Part shown: positions 44,400 to 55,925 of the stretch, piece by piece
Numbering within the stretch: the stretch's first letter is position 1
Layout: each line of letters opens with the position of its first letter
Origin: Prorocentrum cordatum
Taxonomy: Eukaryota; Sar; Dinophyceae; Prorocentrales; Prorocentraceae
DNA length: 64,000 nucleotides
Direction: 5' to 3'
NCBI GenBank assembly: GCA_963575745.1
Contig: CAUYUJ010014194.1
Coordinates: 880,001-944,000 of the forward strand
Program-made: the position numbers and the translations under genes
Notes under the pieces: generated by a model
The model's database searches: none
Told to the model about the DNA's origin: nothing
What the model saw: only the letters and a program-made list of their open reading frames with translations

Positions 44400-44690
44400 C
44401 GATTTGAGGTTGCGGTTGCGAGCGCGGGCGGGTTGTAATGTGTCGCCCGGTTGCGGTTGCGGTTGCGGTTGCGCGGGCGGGTTGAAATTTGTCGCCCGGT
44501 TGCGGTTGCGGTTGCGCTTGCGCGGGCTGGTTGAAATGCGTCGCCCGGTTGCGGTTGCGGTTGCGATGGCGCGGGCGGGTTGAAAAGTGTCGCCCGTTTG
44601 CGGTTGCGGTTGTGCTCGCGGGCTGGTTGAAATGCGCTGCCCGTTTGCGGCTGCGCGTTCCCGGGCGGTTTGAAATATGTCGTCAGAACT
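44400..44690 (-). repeat. CAACCGC minisatellite, seven units
   Basis: Reverse orientation of the 19.7-21.7-kb array, with the same GGGCGACACATTTCAACCCG core. Confidence 0.92.
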
Positions 44691-44800
44691 TCTCTCCTGA
44701 CGTTCAGGCGGTCAGCCATTCAGCCAGTCAGTCAGTCGCGCCGGCGGGCGCCGAATTCCACCCGGCCCCGCCTGGAATAATAACAATAATGAAAAACAAA
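44690..44800 (-). repeat. Conserved leader of the CAACCGC array, second copy
   Basis: The complement reads CCAGGCGGGGCCGGGTGGAA, CGCCCGCCGG, a GACT run, GAACGTCAGGAGAGAAGTTC and TGACGACATATTTCAAACCG. This follows the leader at 19,590-19,700 step for step. Confidence 0.6.
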
Positions 44801-44904
44801 AAAAAACATGGAATATATACCACGAAGCCTACGGGGCGCGCGGGGGGCGCGACGAGCGGGGGGAAAGGGGAAGAGGGCGGGGGACGGAGAGGAGGGGGCC
44901 ACCT

Positions 44905-45365
44905 CGCCGAGCCCCGTGGCTCAGGCACGCGCGGCGCTCCACCCAGCCGGCGTAGACGCACTGGCCGGAGATTCGAACGAGGGGAGGAACGAAGCGAGAG
45001 GAGGGCGGAGGACGGGGGGCGGAGAAGGGAGGAGAGGTCTACCTCGCCGAGCCTCCTAGCTCAGGCACGCGCGGCGCCCCGCCCAGCCGGCCCGGACGCA
45101 CTGACCGGGGATTCGAACGAGGAGGGGGGGGGATGGGTGGGGGGGGCAGGGGGCGGAGGGCGGGGGGGGCAGGAGAGGGCGACCTCGCGGAACCTCGCGG
45201 CTCGGGCACGCGCGGCGCTCCATCCAGCCGGCCTGGACGCACGGGCCGGAGACTCAAGCGAAGAAGTGTGGGGGGGGGAAAGGGGGGCGGAGGTCGGATA
45301 GGGGGGGGGGGTCTACCTCGCCGAGCCTCGCGGCTCAGGCATGCGCGGCGTTCCAAGCAGCTGGT
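44905..45365 (+). repeat. Four-copy tandem unit, about 135 bp
   Basis: ACCTCGCCGAGCC, GGCTCAGGCACGCGCGGCGC, CAGCCGG, GACGCACTG and GGAGATTCGAACGAGG recur at about 44,910, 45,050, 45,183 and 45,318 (the last truncated), separated by G-rich spacers. GATTCGAAC resembles a complementary tRNA B box, but no A box or cloverleaf is present. Confidence 0.75.
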
Positions 45366-46740
45366 GGAAAGAATAAACTGGTTGCCCATCAACTGCGAGC
45401 CCATCCCGCCGATGACCTCCGCATCGACTCGCGCGCAGAGACCGGCGCCTGCGCGGAGGCGACGCCCTGCCGGATCTGCTCCGCCCCCCGCCTCGCCGCG
45501 CCCGCGCGTTGCAAAGCTGTCGGGCGCTCCTCCGCGGCCTTGAGAATCTGCCCGCGAGGCCTCGGGGCCCATGCCGGCAGCCATGAGCTCGCGGACTTCG
45601 CCGAGGGCCTGCAGGCACGCCGAAGTGTGCCGACGGGAAAAACGACGCCATGTCAATGCTGAGCCCCTCGACGGAGCAGGCGCGCTCTCGGCCTCGGCGA
45701 CGGCGACGGTGCTGGATTTCGTGGTCGCGGTCTTCTCCTGGCCCTCCGTGCTCCCCACGTCCGCTTTGAAGTCGTCATTGGTGGCCGTCTCCTTCAATGA
45801 CTGGGCGAGGCCCTCGCGACCCTTCTTGGCATCCTCCACCCGCGCATCGCACTCCGCCAGCTGGCCGCCAGCGCCTGGAGATCTGCGCGAGGAGCCGCGC
45901 GACGTGGGCCGCGAGGGGAACGCAGCCGCCGGGAGGCCAGGAGAGGCAGCTCCCTCGCCCGCGGCCACGTCAGGCTTTCGATTGTCGTGGTCCCTGGTGT
46001 CCTTCGTCTCCTCCCCGCTCGCGTGACGCCCGCTGACCTCCTCGACGTCCCCTTGGGCGCAGTCTGGGTTCTGGGTCGAAGCGGTCATCGTCTATCTCGT
46101 CGCCGTCGAAGCCGAACTTGCTGTGGCAACTGCTCTTGCCTTCCTCCGGCACTTCGGCGGGCGAAGCTGCGCCGCCCGCGGGCGCCTCGATCCTAACGCT
46201 TACGCTCAGCATGCTCATCACAGCAATCAGCTGCGCAAGCGCTGCAAGCTGAGGCAGCGCTGCGAAGAGCACCAGTGGAAGAACGCCCCCAAGGTGATTT
46301 CGGATCTGGTCCGTCGGTATCCCCCTGCTCGCCGTCGCGCGTGTCGAAGCAGACCTGCTCGCAGTCCCGATCATGGAAATTATCCTCGAAATCCTCGCGC
46401 CCGGGGCCCTAGCTGATGGAACTCTCCTCCTCGACCGCAGTCGACTCGAGGCTGCGATCAATGATCTTGTCCTCGTAGTTTAGTGCGGAACGCTCCATAC
46501 AAGCCACCACGCCCAAACACCAATCCAGGTCGTACAAGTCTTCCAGGTCGAGCCTGTTGGTCGCCGCCACCGCTGCTGCCGCCTGCTGCGCGTTGGCGGT
46601 AACGGGCGGCGCCGCGGCAACGCCGCCTCGGAAGGCAGCGGCCTCGTTCCACCCATCCTGCCGCCACGGCCCAGCACCGGCCCAGCACGCAGCGGTCGGT
46701 CGGGCGGGTTCCGGTTGGCCTGAACGCAAATGGCTTGAGC
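45350..46740 (-). pseudogene. Decayed coding locus with in-frame TAG
   Basis: The minus strand reads DLEDLYDLDWCLGVVACMER, SALNYEDKIIDRSLESTAVE, EEESSIS, TAG (46,409-46,411), then the same frame continues GPGREDFEDNFHDRDCEQVC and FDTRDGEQGDTDGPDPKSP. The frame then changes to LGGVLPLVLFAALPQLAALA, PEEGKSSCHSKFGFDGDEID, and changes again to HASGEETKDTRDHDNRKPDV, AECDARVEDAKKGREGLAQS, LKETATNDDFKADVGSTEGQ and ALGEVRELMAAGMGPEASRA. An acidic start, a possible hydrophobic segment (46,205-46,290) and a coiled-coil-like charged stretch are visible. No family recognised; possibly retroelement gag. Confidence 0.45.
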
Positions 46741-47029
46741 CAGAATGATTTGAACCAGCAACCATACACATACATACACTCACACACACACAAATACACA
46801 CACTTGTCCCTCCAGTGGCCGAGTGGCATCATCACAATGAGCGTTCAAAATGGGGCACGAACTTGCAGAATTCCACACTGCGCAACGGGATAGCGGCTGC
46901 GCTAGGACGAACGCGCGCAGGGACAAGCACCCAGAGCGGGTGGGCGGACACACGCGCACACAACACACACAAAACACACATGAACAAATTGACAAGCAAG
47001 CAAACATGCACACAATCAAACAGGCAGAA

Positions 47030-47175
47030 AAAACAAACGACAAGATCGTTGGGCGGGGCAACGGGCATCTCGCCGGCCGGCCACGGCTCCCGCCTCAGCG
47101 GGATGCCGTCGTAGTCGAACCAGATCTCGTACGGCTGGCCCAACTGGGGCGGCAGGCAGGCCTGGCAGGGGCCCA
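47030..47175 (-). CDS. Candidate exon, function unknown
   Basis: The minus strand reads LGPCQACLPPQLGQPYEIWF, DYDGIPLRREPWPAGEMPVA and PPNDLV before turning into a Cys/Phe/Val-rich frame of CA-repeat origin. The balanced composition with Trp, Tyr and paired Cys strongly suggests coding. No splice site could be fixed, and no family was recognised. Confidence 0.4.
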
Positions 47176-47554
47176 GGGAGCGGAGGAAGTAGAGAAGGAA
47201 GGTAGGGCGGGAAGGAGGAAGGGAAGATGGACGGCAACTCCTGACAGGTTGTCGTGGACTGAAGGCTACTACGTAAGCCCGACTGAGGGCCGATAAGCCG
47301 GATCAAGCCAGATTTGCCCCAAGATTCAGCCAGGCTGATGGCCTCAGGCCGAACTAGGACGCTGATTGACCGCGGACACACCAGCGCCGCTGCTGAGTTG
47401 AGATCCCAGGGAGAGGAGGGATGGAATGGGTGGCGCAGAGGAAAACTGGAGGAAGGATGGGGGAGGAAACGCGTGCACGGCAAGGTACGATCCCATCGAA
47501 TCGGTCCCAGACAGCACGCATGACAACGAGGAGCCAGCCAGGGGGACGCGACTC

Positions 47555-47675
47555 ACATGATCGCCCCCTCACGGATCGGCCTGGTGGCCTCGTGCTGTCT
47601 ACGAGGCCCCCAGAGGGGCCGCATCCAAAACTTGCATCCGATTTTTCTTGGCGGCCCTCAGGGAAGGGCCACGCC
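47555..47675 (+). repeat. Dispersed repeat family D, diverged
   Basis: GTCTACGAGGCCCCCAGAGG, AAACTTGCATCCGATTTTTC and TTGGCGGCCCTCAGGGAAGG follow the family order. The DNA from there to 48,780 shows no gene I can support. Both strands of 48,480-48,720 give weak protein-like readings that cannot be told apart. Confidence 0.4.
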
Positions 47676-48789
47676 GCGGCCGAGCCCCAAACCTTACTCA
47701 ACGCTGCCCCAAACAACTGCAGAACCACCAACTGCAGTGCCGCCATTTGCTGAATCGGCGGCGACGCTAGCGGCCGCCTTCGCTGACAGACGTCGATGCT
47801 TGACAGCCCTGGGGGCATACATGTGGTAGTCCCCTGGGGCTCACATGCCCAGGAGGGTAACAAGTGACAAACCACGGGGGCGAACAGGCTCAGAAGGGGC
47901 TAACAAATGCCAGACTCTGGGGCGGACAGGTGACATCCTGGCCCAGCGGCGAAGTAACCGACGCACCGCCATGTGATATGATGACGGCAAGACGCGCCGC
48001 CATGCAGCACCGCGTGTGGTGCTCGAAAGGCCCCTTGGCCATTGTTACTGTGACCCTTGCGAAACTGCATTGCACCCTTCCTCCGATGCATTGAACCGAC
48101 AACCCCCGCTCATCTCCCCGTGGCGTAAATTCTGAAATTCCTCTGCTCTCTGAGCGGCGAAGCCCAAGACGCAGATCCCGCTGAAACTCCAGGCCCCGCA
48201 AGGCCCCTCCCGCGCTGCATTCCCGAAGCGCCCCCGAAGCCCTCCAACAGCCCACCCCCTGCTCCAGACTACGCAGCGCGGTGCCGATTATTGGTTGCAG
48301 TTTAATTGGCCGATCGACGACAATGACGGCACCCAGCTGGGCAGTCGATGATTGGAAAATTGGAAGAACAAGGCTGTTGCACATGTCGCCGTTCACGAGC
48401 AGCGCTGTCTGCGACGTGTCTAAATAACGCTCGCGAACAGTACCACGCACGCGTCAACGCCATGTTGAAGCGCACTTGAAGTCGGTAGCGCCGAACCTCA
48501 ACATTGGATGCGGTTTTGGTTCTGGGCGGCACGTGCCCCCCAGGGATGAGGAAGCGACGGAGGAAGGAAGAGCGAGGCGCGAGGGACGACGGGGGAGGGG
48601 CTTCGCGCAGGCCTTGAAGTGCTCCGACACGCAGCCGAACAGAAAGGGCAGGTACGCCAGCCGCGGAACGAGGAAGAAACGCGGCGGAGGCTCCTGCAGC
48701 GACGCCACCTGAAAGCGATAAGCTTCGCCCACTGCGACCCCAGATCAAGGATCGCGAATTATGATGTTTCTCATTAGCATGTTGTTTGC

Positions 48790-49080
48790 GTCCTGCGCTT
48801 CATCGTCCTCCTCCGTCTCCCCGTCTCCCTCTTCATCCCCATCCTCCTCGTCGTCGTCCTCCTTTTCCGCTTCCGCCTCCTCCTCCTTCTCCTCCTCCTC
48901 TTCTTCCTCATCCGAATTCTCCCCCTTTGTCATCCTCATCCTCGTCCTCCCTCACCCCTCGTCAGCGGCTTCCTCCACCTCGCCATCATCACCAGCATCG
49001 CCATCATCACCAACAACATCAACCAACAACATCGTCAACATCATCACCACCATCATCATCATCCGCAGCAACAACATTAC
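48790..49080. repeat. CTC tract followed by CAT/CAAC triplets
   Basis: CTCCTC and CTTCTC runs to about 48,960, then CATCATCAC and ACAACATC mixtures to about 49,075. Confidence 0.88.
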
Positions 49081-49319
49081 CCACCCTCTCATACTCCTCC
49101 TCGCCTTTTCTCGAACCTCGATTATTCCAATCCGCTTGAGGTCTGGGTCCCCTCCCTTCTCCCTTTCAAATGGTCTGGTCAGAAACTCTCAAATGAAATC
49201 TAACCGTGGCGACGTAAAAAGCTCCAGAAGGCCCAAAGAGGACCTCAAACGTTCAAACATTTCAAACTGGACCATCGTCCTCCTCCCCCTCCTCGAACCG
49301 CTGGTGGCTTTGAAACGGC

Positions 49320-49440
49320 GACTATGGTTGACCTCCAGAACTCCAGACCCATCCTGGGGTGCGCTATGGCCAGGATGTCGAAGACCATCCTGCCGCGGCG
49401 ACGAGGGCCCCCAGGAAGACCGAGGATGGTGAACCAGACA
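49320..49440 (-). repeat. Dispersed repeat family R2, copy 3
   Basis: The minus strand has GGGCCCTCGTCGCCGCGGCA, GGATGGTCTTCGACATCCTG and GCACCCCAGGATGGG, aligning with 28,487-28,625. Confidence 0.5.
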
Positions 49441-49559
49441 TTCAACTTCTCACACTTTCCCGCGTCGCGAGTTTTTCCAGTCCGCCTGACTAGGACGGTC
49501 GATACCCGACATCCCGCGCCTCAGGATTCGCCTCGCGAAAAACCCAACCATATGCAATT

Positions 49560-49640
49560 GTGGGCACTGCCGTTGTATGCGCCGCATCCGGTGAAGCTCC
49601 CTTTTGAGGCCGCGAAACGTGTGAAAGGTGTGCCAAAAAG
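49560..49640 (+). repeat. Diverged unit of the 90-bp minisatellite
   Basis: Preceded by GCGAAAAACCCAACCATATG, which resembles the DNA before the second block at about 37,893-37,925. Then comes GGTGAAGCTCCCTTTTGAGG, CCGCGAAACGTGTG. Confidence 0.6.
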
Positions 49641-49949
49641 GGTGCGGTGGGCGAGTGCGGGCTGGCCTTTTGGCCCTTTTAGCTGTACAGACATCTGCAG
49701 CGGCCCCAGAAGCAGTCCTCTCAGTGGGCACCCACCTGCGATGGCGGGCGCGGCGGAGCAGAAGGGAGGGGCCAAGTCTGCAGCGCCACCAGGGGCGCCC
49801 ACGCAAGGCACCCTCCTGGCCGTGTCCCCCCCCCCCAACCGGGGGAAGCCCACCGAAGCCACACCCTGGCGGCCTCAAGAAGGCGCTCGGCGAGAGGCGC
49901 GCAGCTGCTAAACAGGCCGCTACACGCATGCACCGTCGGCATCCGAGCC

Positions 49950-50433
49950 CTCTGAAGGCCAGTTTGCGCTTGAGCTCCTCGAAAAGCTCCGCCCCCTGGC
50001 CAGGGTCGTAGCCCGAGGAACTCCACAGCAACGCCATCGAAGCCAGCAGGAGCTGCTCGCGCTCCGCCTCGGGTCGCCCTGGCCATGGATAAGCCGAGCC
50101 GCCAGCCGCCGCCCTCCCAGCGCCGCCGCCGCGACGGGGAAGTGCGAGGTCAGCCCATCGGTCGTTCGCCAGCTCCATCGGATCCTCACAAGCATCAGCA
50201 GGAGGGAGGGCAGCATCAGCATCAGGAAGGTCGGCAGGCGCGGCAAGCGCCGCGCGAGGGCCGCGCATCACGGCCACCGCAACGCGCAGGAGGCCCTCGG
50301 CCGCGCGGAGAAGGCGCACCCCCTCGGGGGGGCATTCCGCGGCCAAGCCCGAGGCCGCGTGGGCCGCGATGAGTGCGCCGCGCGCAGCTTCCTCGGCCCG
50401 GCGGCAGGCCTCCGGCGTGAGCGAGCCTGGCAT
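49950..50433 (-). CDS. Hypothetical protein, helical, function unknown
   Basis: An ATG at 50,431-50,433 opens MPGSLTPEACRRAEEAARG, ALIAAHAASGLAAECPPEGV, RLLRAAEGLLRVAVAVMRG, ADACEDPMELANDRWADLAL, PEAEREQLLLASMALLWSSS and ELFEELKRKLAFRGL. The even mix with amphipathic helices looks genuinely coding for about 160 residues. The open frame continues past 49,950, but the sequence becomes Arg/Pro-rich and then minisatellite-derived, so the true end is unclear. The frame is also open upstream through minisatellite units. No domain was recognised. It sits between diverged 90-bp units. Confidence 0.45.
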
Positions 50434-50454
50434 CGGTCCGCGCGGCGGGCGGCG

Positions 50455-50695
50455 TGTGGCAGGTGGGCCTTCGGTGGAGTTCCCTATGGGGAGACGAAGC
50501 GTGTGAGGGGTGTCCCAACATGGGCGCGGTGGGCGCATGCGAGCGCTGGTATGTGTGCCTTCGGTGGAACTCCCCGTGGGGCCACACAACGTGGGAGGGG
50601 TGTGCCAAAATGAGCGCGGTGGGCGCATGCGAGCGCTCGCATCTGGGCCTGTGGTGGAGCTCCCTATAGGACCACGACACGTGTGAGGGGTGTGC
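50455..50695 (+). repeat. Three diverged units of the 90-bp minisatellite
   Basis: GCCTTCGGTGGARTTCCC, ACGAAGCGTGTGAGGGGTGT and GCGCGGTGGGCGCATGCGAG repeat about every 90 bp. The DNA from 50,700 to 51,920 shows nothing I can identify. Confidence 0.8.
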
Positions 50696-51924
50696 GCGGA
50701 TCCAGCCGTGGCCACGAGAAGCCTCCCAGAGACTCCGAACAGATCGAAGCCTCCCGGAGGCTCTGAACAGACCTCCAATCTCAGAGGAGCAAGAGGAATG
50801 GATGAAACAGAAGCGTCCGGAGGTCCGCACAGATGCTTGGGTCGGCGGTGGGCCCACCTACCCTGGCGCGTGAAGCGCACTCGGGGCGGCGCCGGAGGCG
50901 CTGCCAGGAGGCGGTTGAGTCGGACGCAACAGAGTGAATAGCAAAGGTCACGCAGCCTTGCCTCTATCAGGGGGCGTAGTGATCGAAACTGCGGGGGAAC
51001 ATTTACCCGAGAGTAACCGAAACCAGAGCCCGATTTTTCCGCACGCAACAATGTGACCGAAAGTCTTGGTTCGATGCAAAAGCGGTTTTCAATGTCGGTC
51101 GCAATTGCAGTCGCGCTACGTTTCAGTCACAATTCCAAAAGCGTTGTCGGTCACATCTGCTTCTGGTCACATGCCTTTTCGGCTGATAGGGGCTGGACAC
51201 CACGACAGAGGGGGGGAGGGCTGGCGAATCAGCTGCATGCAGCTGGTTTTCTCCGCGGCTCCCGGCGCCGGGGGCAACAACCGTGCCTCGAGGAACGCAC
51301 TGGCCGGCGGGGCCGAGCCCTTTCGCGCCCTCTACCCCCCTTGCGCCCGCCCCGTGAACCCTGAGATGCGCGCCGAGTATCGTTGCCACTGCAGCGTGTG
51401 ATTAAATACGCTGTGCATGGGTAGCTGCAGGATTGCAGGCATGCGTGTATCTATTGAGTGAATCTGTTGAGCGAACCGCAGCCGCCAAGGCTCAATCTAG
51501 AAGTCGCTGGAAAGGTCCTGGAGCCGGGCGGCCCAAACTGCGCAATCACAGCTTGGGAGCTCTTTGTTTTCATCGCATCCTGAGATACGATGGCACATAC
51601 CAAAATTCAACAACTACAATCAAGACACACGGAAATCGGCATTCCAACTTTCTGTGGCACTTCTCGAGCCGGATCGATCCGCAGGGACATCAGAACCCGA
51701 GCCCTGGCGACAACACCTGGTGCGAAAAGACTGCAAAGCCCGGGTCTCAGGGAAGTATGAGCTCATTCGACACGCCACATAGATCTATACACAGACAAAC
51801 GGCTCAAGCGTGGGTCAGACAACAAAGGAATTACCAGAGTGAGGGGGCCGAACGGTCATTCACTGTCCCCGAGGGCGTGGCTGAAGTGGGGATCCACGGC
51901 GAGAACTCTGCTTATTGTTTTGCT

Positions 51925-52145
51925 GCGTCGTCCCCCCTGCGACCCGCCCGCGACCCACCCGCGACCCACCCCGCGACCACCCCGCGACCCACCCGCGACC
52001 TACCCGCGCCCGGCCCGCGAGCCGGCCCGCGACCCGCCCACGACCCACCCGCGACCCACCCCGTGACCCGCCCGCGAACCCCCCCAACGACGCACACGCG
52101 ACCCACCCGCGACCCACCCGCGACCCACCCCGCGATCCACCCACA
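51925..52145. repeat. CGACCCACCCG minisatellite
   Basis: About twenty copies of an 11-bp unit CGACCCACCCG with variants. Confidence 0.93.
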
Positions 52146-52373
52146 TTGCTTTAGCGAGAAACTCGGCGCCTGCGGCGGGCTCACTGCATAACTTGTAAAG
52201 TGAAGCGCCCACGGCGGGCTTCTTTAGAGCCGCCTCACGGACTGACGACGTCCTCGCCGCCCCCTCACTCTCATCCGCAACCGCGGGGGGCTACGTATAA
52301 AACACCAATTCGTATCGCGTGCTCCGGGTACTTTGTACCGCGCTCGACCCGGAACATCCCTCCCGTGCCCTCA

Positions 52374-52505
52374 GCAGGGCTGCAGTGTGAAGAGTGGCTG
52401 GCCATTGACGGTGAGATGTGCACCCTGTGCCCTCCCGTGAAGGCCAGGCACTTCGACGGCGGGCGCCGGCGCACATACTGGGAGACCGGGAACGCACGTG
52501 GCTGA
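52374..52505 (+). CDS. Candidate exon, function unknown
   Basis: After a CCTCAGCAG|GG acceptor-like site the plus strand reads LQCEEWLAIDGEMCTLCPPV, KARHFDGGRRRTYWETGNA and a stop at about 52,505. Trp and paired Cys suggest coding. It may belong with 52,728-52,960, with the CTC array as part of the intron. No family recognised. Confidence 0.35.
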   Translation, partial: AGLQCEEWLAIDGEMCTLCPPVKARHFDGGRRRTYWETGNARG

Positions 52506-52559
52506 ATTCTCACCTGGAGCATCCGAAGGCCACGTCCGAGGGGCCCTCGGCCCGCGGGC

Positions 52560-52715
52560 CGTCGAGGCCCTCCTCCTCCCTCCTCCTCCCTCTCCTCCTC
52601 CTCCTCCTCCTCCTCCTCCTCCTCCTCCCCCTCCTCCTCCTCCTCCTCCTCCTCCTCCTCCTCCTCCTCCTCCTCCTCCTCCTCCTCCTCCTCCTCCTCC
52701 TCCTCCTCCTGGAAC
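52560..52715. repeat. CTC triplet array
   Basis: Near-pure (CTC)n from about 52,590. Confidence 0.97.
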
Positions 52716-52727
52716 ACCGCGCCTAGA

Positions 52728-52960
52728 GTACCCGGCCCTGGCAGGGCCGAGCGCTGGAAGCACGTCCGGCCACGTCTGCTGCCAGCTCTCGCCCAGGCTG
52801 GCCGCGTCGTGTGCATCCGATGTCCTGGCACGTTCGTGGCGGAGTCGATCGAGCGGGTGCCGGAGTCCATCTCTCCCCTGGGGGCTCCGCGGCCCGCCCT
52901 CACGTCGCCGATGGATCGGCGACAGGCCCCCCAAAAAACCGAACGTCCCTGGGCGGGGCG
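52728..52960 (+). CDS. Candidate exon, function unknown
   Basis: One plus frame reads RVPGPGRAERWKHVRPRLL, PALAQAGRVVCIRCPGTFV and AESIERVPESISPLGAPRP, then drifts into Pro/Arg-rich sequence. Cys-x-x-Cys and a possible amphipathic helix are visible. No splice sites could be fixed. Confidence 0.35.
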
Positions 52961-53327
52961 GGGGGTCGATGCATCCCCCACTGAGCCGATCCCCCCTGCT
53001 CGGTGCCCCCTGGTTTTCGGGTCATAACTCCGCTCTCCAGCGGCTGTTCGGGACGCTCCTGACATCCCCGTGACGCTCTCGGCGAGGCGCAGCTGCTGAA
53101 AGGCACCCCGACGCCAGACGGCCGCCGAGCCAGCGAGAATGCCCGAAAACCTCGCACCTCGAATTTCGAGCATCCCCCTCCGAGCCCATCCCCAGGGGAG
53201 AGGGGTGCGAAGAACCCCCCCGTCCCCCCCAAGGTCGGCGGTGCAAAGATGGGGCCCCGAGGGGGCCCCCCCATCGGCCATGCATGGGCGATCGGGGGCC
53301 GCTGTGGGCCCCCCCTCCCCTGAGCCC

Positions 53328-53382
53328 ATATGAGGAGGAGGAGGAGGAGGAGGAGGAGGAGGAGGAGGGAGGAGGAGGAGGG
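53328..53382. repeat. GAG triplet array
   Basis: (GAG)n, nearly pure. Confidence 0.95.
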
Positions 53383-53414
53383 GCCCCATCCCTCAGGACT
53401 TCATCTTTGAACCT

Positions 53415-53515
53415 CCCCCCCCAAGAAGGCCCTGCGGCCCGCCTCGTCCGCCGCCAGCCGCACGCGCACCAGCAGCAGACCGCCCGAGAGCTGCCGCCGC
53501 GCGTCCTCTCTCACT
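53415..53515 (-). CDS. Candidate short exon, function unknown
   Basis: The minus strand reads REDARRQLSGGLLLVRVRL, AADEAGRRAFLGG. Balanced composition, but only about 33 residues, so this is weak evidence. Confidence 0.25.
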
Positions 53516-53564
53516 CCCCCTCTCTCGGGCGTTGCTTCCTCTGTGGGGGGGCCATAAACCGAGA

Positions 53565-53945
53565 GTCCTCCTCCTCCTCCTCCTCCTCCTCCTCCCTCCT
53601 CCTCCTCGTCCCTCCCTCCCTCCCTCCCTCCCTCCCTCCCTCTCTCCCCTCTTCATTCTCCTCCTCCTCCTTCTCATCCTCCTCCTCCTTTCCTCCTCCT
53701 CGGGGATGGGCGGCAAGAGTGAGGTGCACCTTTCGTGCTCATGTGGGGCCCCAGGGGGGGCCCTGAGGGACCCGAAGGTGCGGGCACCGAAGGTGCCCGA
53801 AGTCTGCACCTTTTCTCACCCCCCCTGTGCTCAAGCGGGGGGCAGTGCTTACACGGGAGGGTGAAGAAGGGTGCACCTTTCGTGCACATGTGGGGTCCAG
53901 GGGAAGGTGCACCTTTCTTCACCTCCCCGATTTTCGCCCGCCCCA
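53565..53945. repeat. CTC tract and GGTGCACCTTTCGTGC repeat
   Basis: CTC/CCCT runs to about 53,702, then three copies of GGTGCACCTTTCGTGCNCAT (near 53,724, 53,869 and, truncated, 53,905). A short TC run follows near 53,963-53,990. The DNA to 54,780 holds nothing recognised apart from CGCGC-rich palindromic patches near 54,275-54,385. Confidence 0.7.
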
Positions 53946-54789
53946 TTCAGCCACGTCCTACTCTCTCTCTCTCTCTCTCCCTCTCTCTGTCGAACGGGGC
54001 GCCAGGCGCTGCCCAGGCTCAACGGGAGAGCAGAGCGGCTCCAGAGGAGAGCAGAGCGAAGAGCTCAGCACGTCAAAGCGATCTGCGGTCGGACTGCTAC
54101 CGCAAGGCTTGATCAGTACGGAAGGGAGCCTTTTGTAGGCCCCACAAGCGCCTGGGTGCAGGGGGGGGCTGCAGAGGAACAACCTGGGAAGGACCGAAGG
54201 AACATCGAGCCCCTTCCGAACCCGAGTTGCTCCTCACATCAGCGCCTTGGCTGTGGGTCACCCGACTTCGCGCATCGCGCCCACTATTCATGACGCGCGA
54301 TTCCCTTCGCGCCCTCGCGCCTTCGCGCTGGCCCCTTGCAGAAAGTCTGCCACTTTGGCCCAAGCCGCGACGCGCGAAACGCGATTACATTCACGCTACC
54401 GCGGGTGATGACCTAGGCGGCCAACACTTCGCTACAACAGGATGGGCACGACTTCCAAGGGAATCCGGCCGTGACGACGAAACGCCCCCTGGAGCTCCAG
54501 CAAGTCCCAAAAAGGTCTGGAAATCTCGAGCCTCGAAACCCTCGGCCCTCCTCTGGGCGACCCTCTTTAGGCAAGTACATGTGAACCCTACCCCTGGGGC
54601 AGGTCCCGGGAAGCTTCGAGAGGATCTTAGAACGCTCTGGGACTGTCTGGGAGCCGCCTTTTGAACGATTGCGGGGTGCTGTCATGTCCCCGGGCGCCTT
54701 CGGAAGCGATCGAAAGGCTCCTGAGGGCGGTTATTGGAGCCAGGAACGCGCCTGGAAGCGATCTCGGAGCCCCTATATATACACATACA

Positions 54790-55600
54790 TACATGCCTAC
54801 CTACCTACCTACCTACCTACCTACCTACCTACCTACAGCCATACATACATATATACATACATACATGCATACCTACACACATACATCCATCCATCCATCC
54901 ATCCATCCATCCATCCATCCATCCATCCATCCATCCATCCATCCATATATACATACATACATACATACATACATACATACATACATACATACATACATAC
55001 ATACATACATACATACATACATACATACATACATACATACATACAAACATACATACATACATGCATACATCCATCCATACATCCATCCATCCATCCATCC
55101 ATCATACATACATACATACATACATACATACACACATATACATACATACATACATACATACATACATACATACATACATACATCCATCCATCCATCCATC
55201 CATCCATCCATCCATCCATCCATCCATCCATCCATCCATACATACATACATACATACATACATACATGCATACATACATACATATATACATATATACATA
55301 CATCCATACATACAAACATACATACAGACATACATACAAACATACACATATCTATACATACATGCAGGCATGCATGCATACATACGTACATACATATAAA
55401 CATCCATCCATCCATCCATCCATACATACATACATACATACATACATACAAACATGCATGCATGCATCCATGCATACATGCATACATGCATACATGCATA
55501 CATGCATACATGCATACAAACATACATACATACATACATACATACAAACATACATACACACGCATCCATACATACATACATATACAAATGTACATCGATG
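54790..55600. repeat. ACCT, ATCC and ATAC tetranucleotide arrays
   Basis: Blocks of CTAC/ACCT (54,795-54,835), CATC (several), CATA (longest at about 54,948-55,060) and CATG mixtures. Tyr/Ile/His and Met/Cys/Val frames are by-products. Confidence 0.97.
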
Positions 55601-55925
55601 TGTCTACGTATGTTTTTATATATATATATACATTCACGAACCACGCCAGTCCCAAGAGGACACTGCGTACCTTTGGGAGTCTCACCGCGCAAGTACTTTC
55701 TTAGGGAGGCCGCGCCACACCAGCGGAGCCCCAACACACAGGTACTTTGTTCGCGCCAGGGCCGCGGCACACCTGCAGCACCGACTCGGGCCTATTTGCA
55801 ACCGAACGACCCGCGCAGAACGCACCTGCTAAAACGGACAACACGATGCCCGTGGCCCCCGGTGAAGACAGCCCCGCGGAAGTGGTTACGGAGGAGACGT
55901 GTAGTAGAGGGAGAAGCACGTGCAA

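Noticed and set aside
45100-45130. tRNA gene on the minus strand
   Set aside because: Only a B-box-like GTTCGAATC is present; the expected A box and acceptor stem are absent.
48454-48748. Possible exon
   Set aside because: Both strands give similarly plausible short readings and no splice or start signal decides between them.
54661-55832. Long Tyr/Ile/His and Met/Cys/Val frames
   Set aside because: Products of CATA/CATC tetranucleotide arrays.
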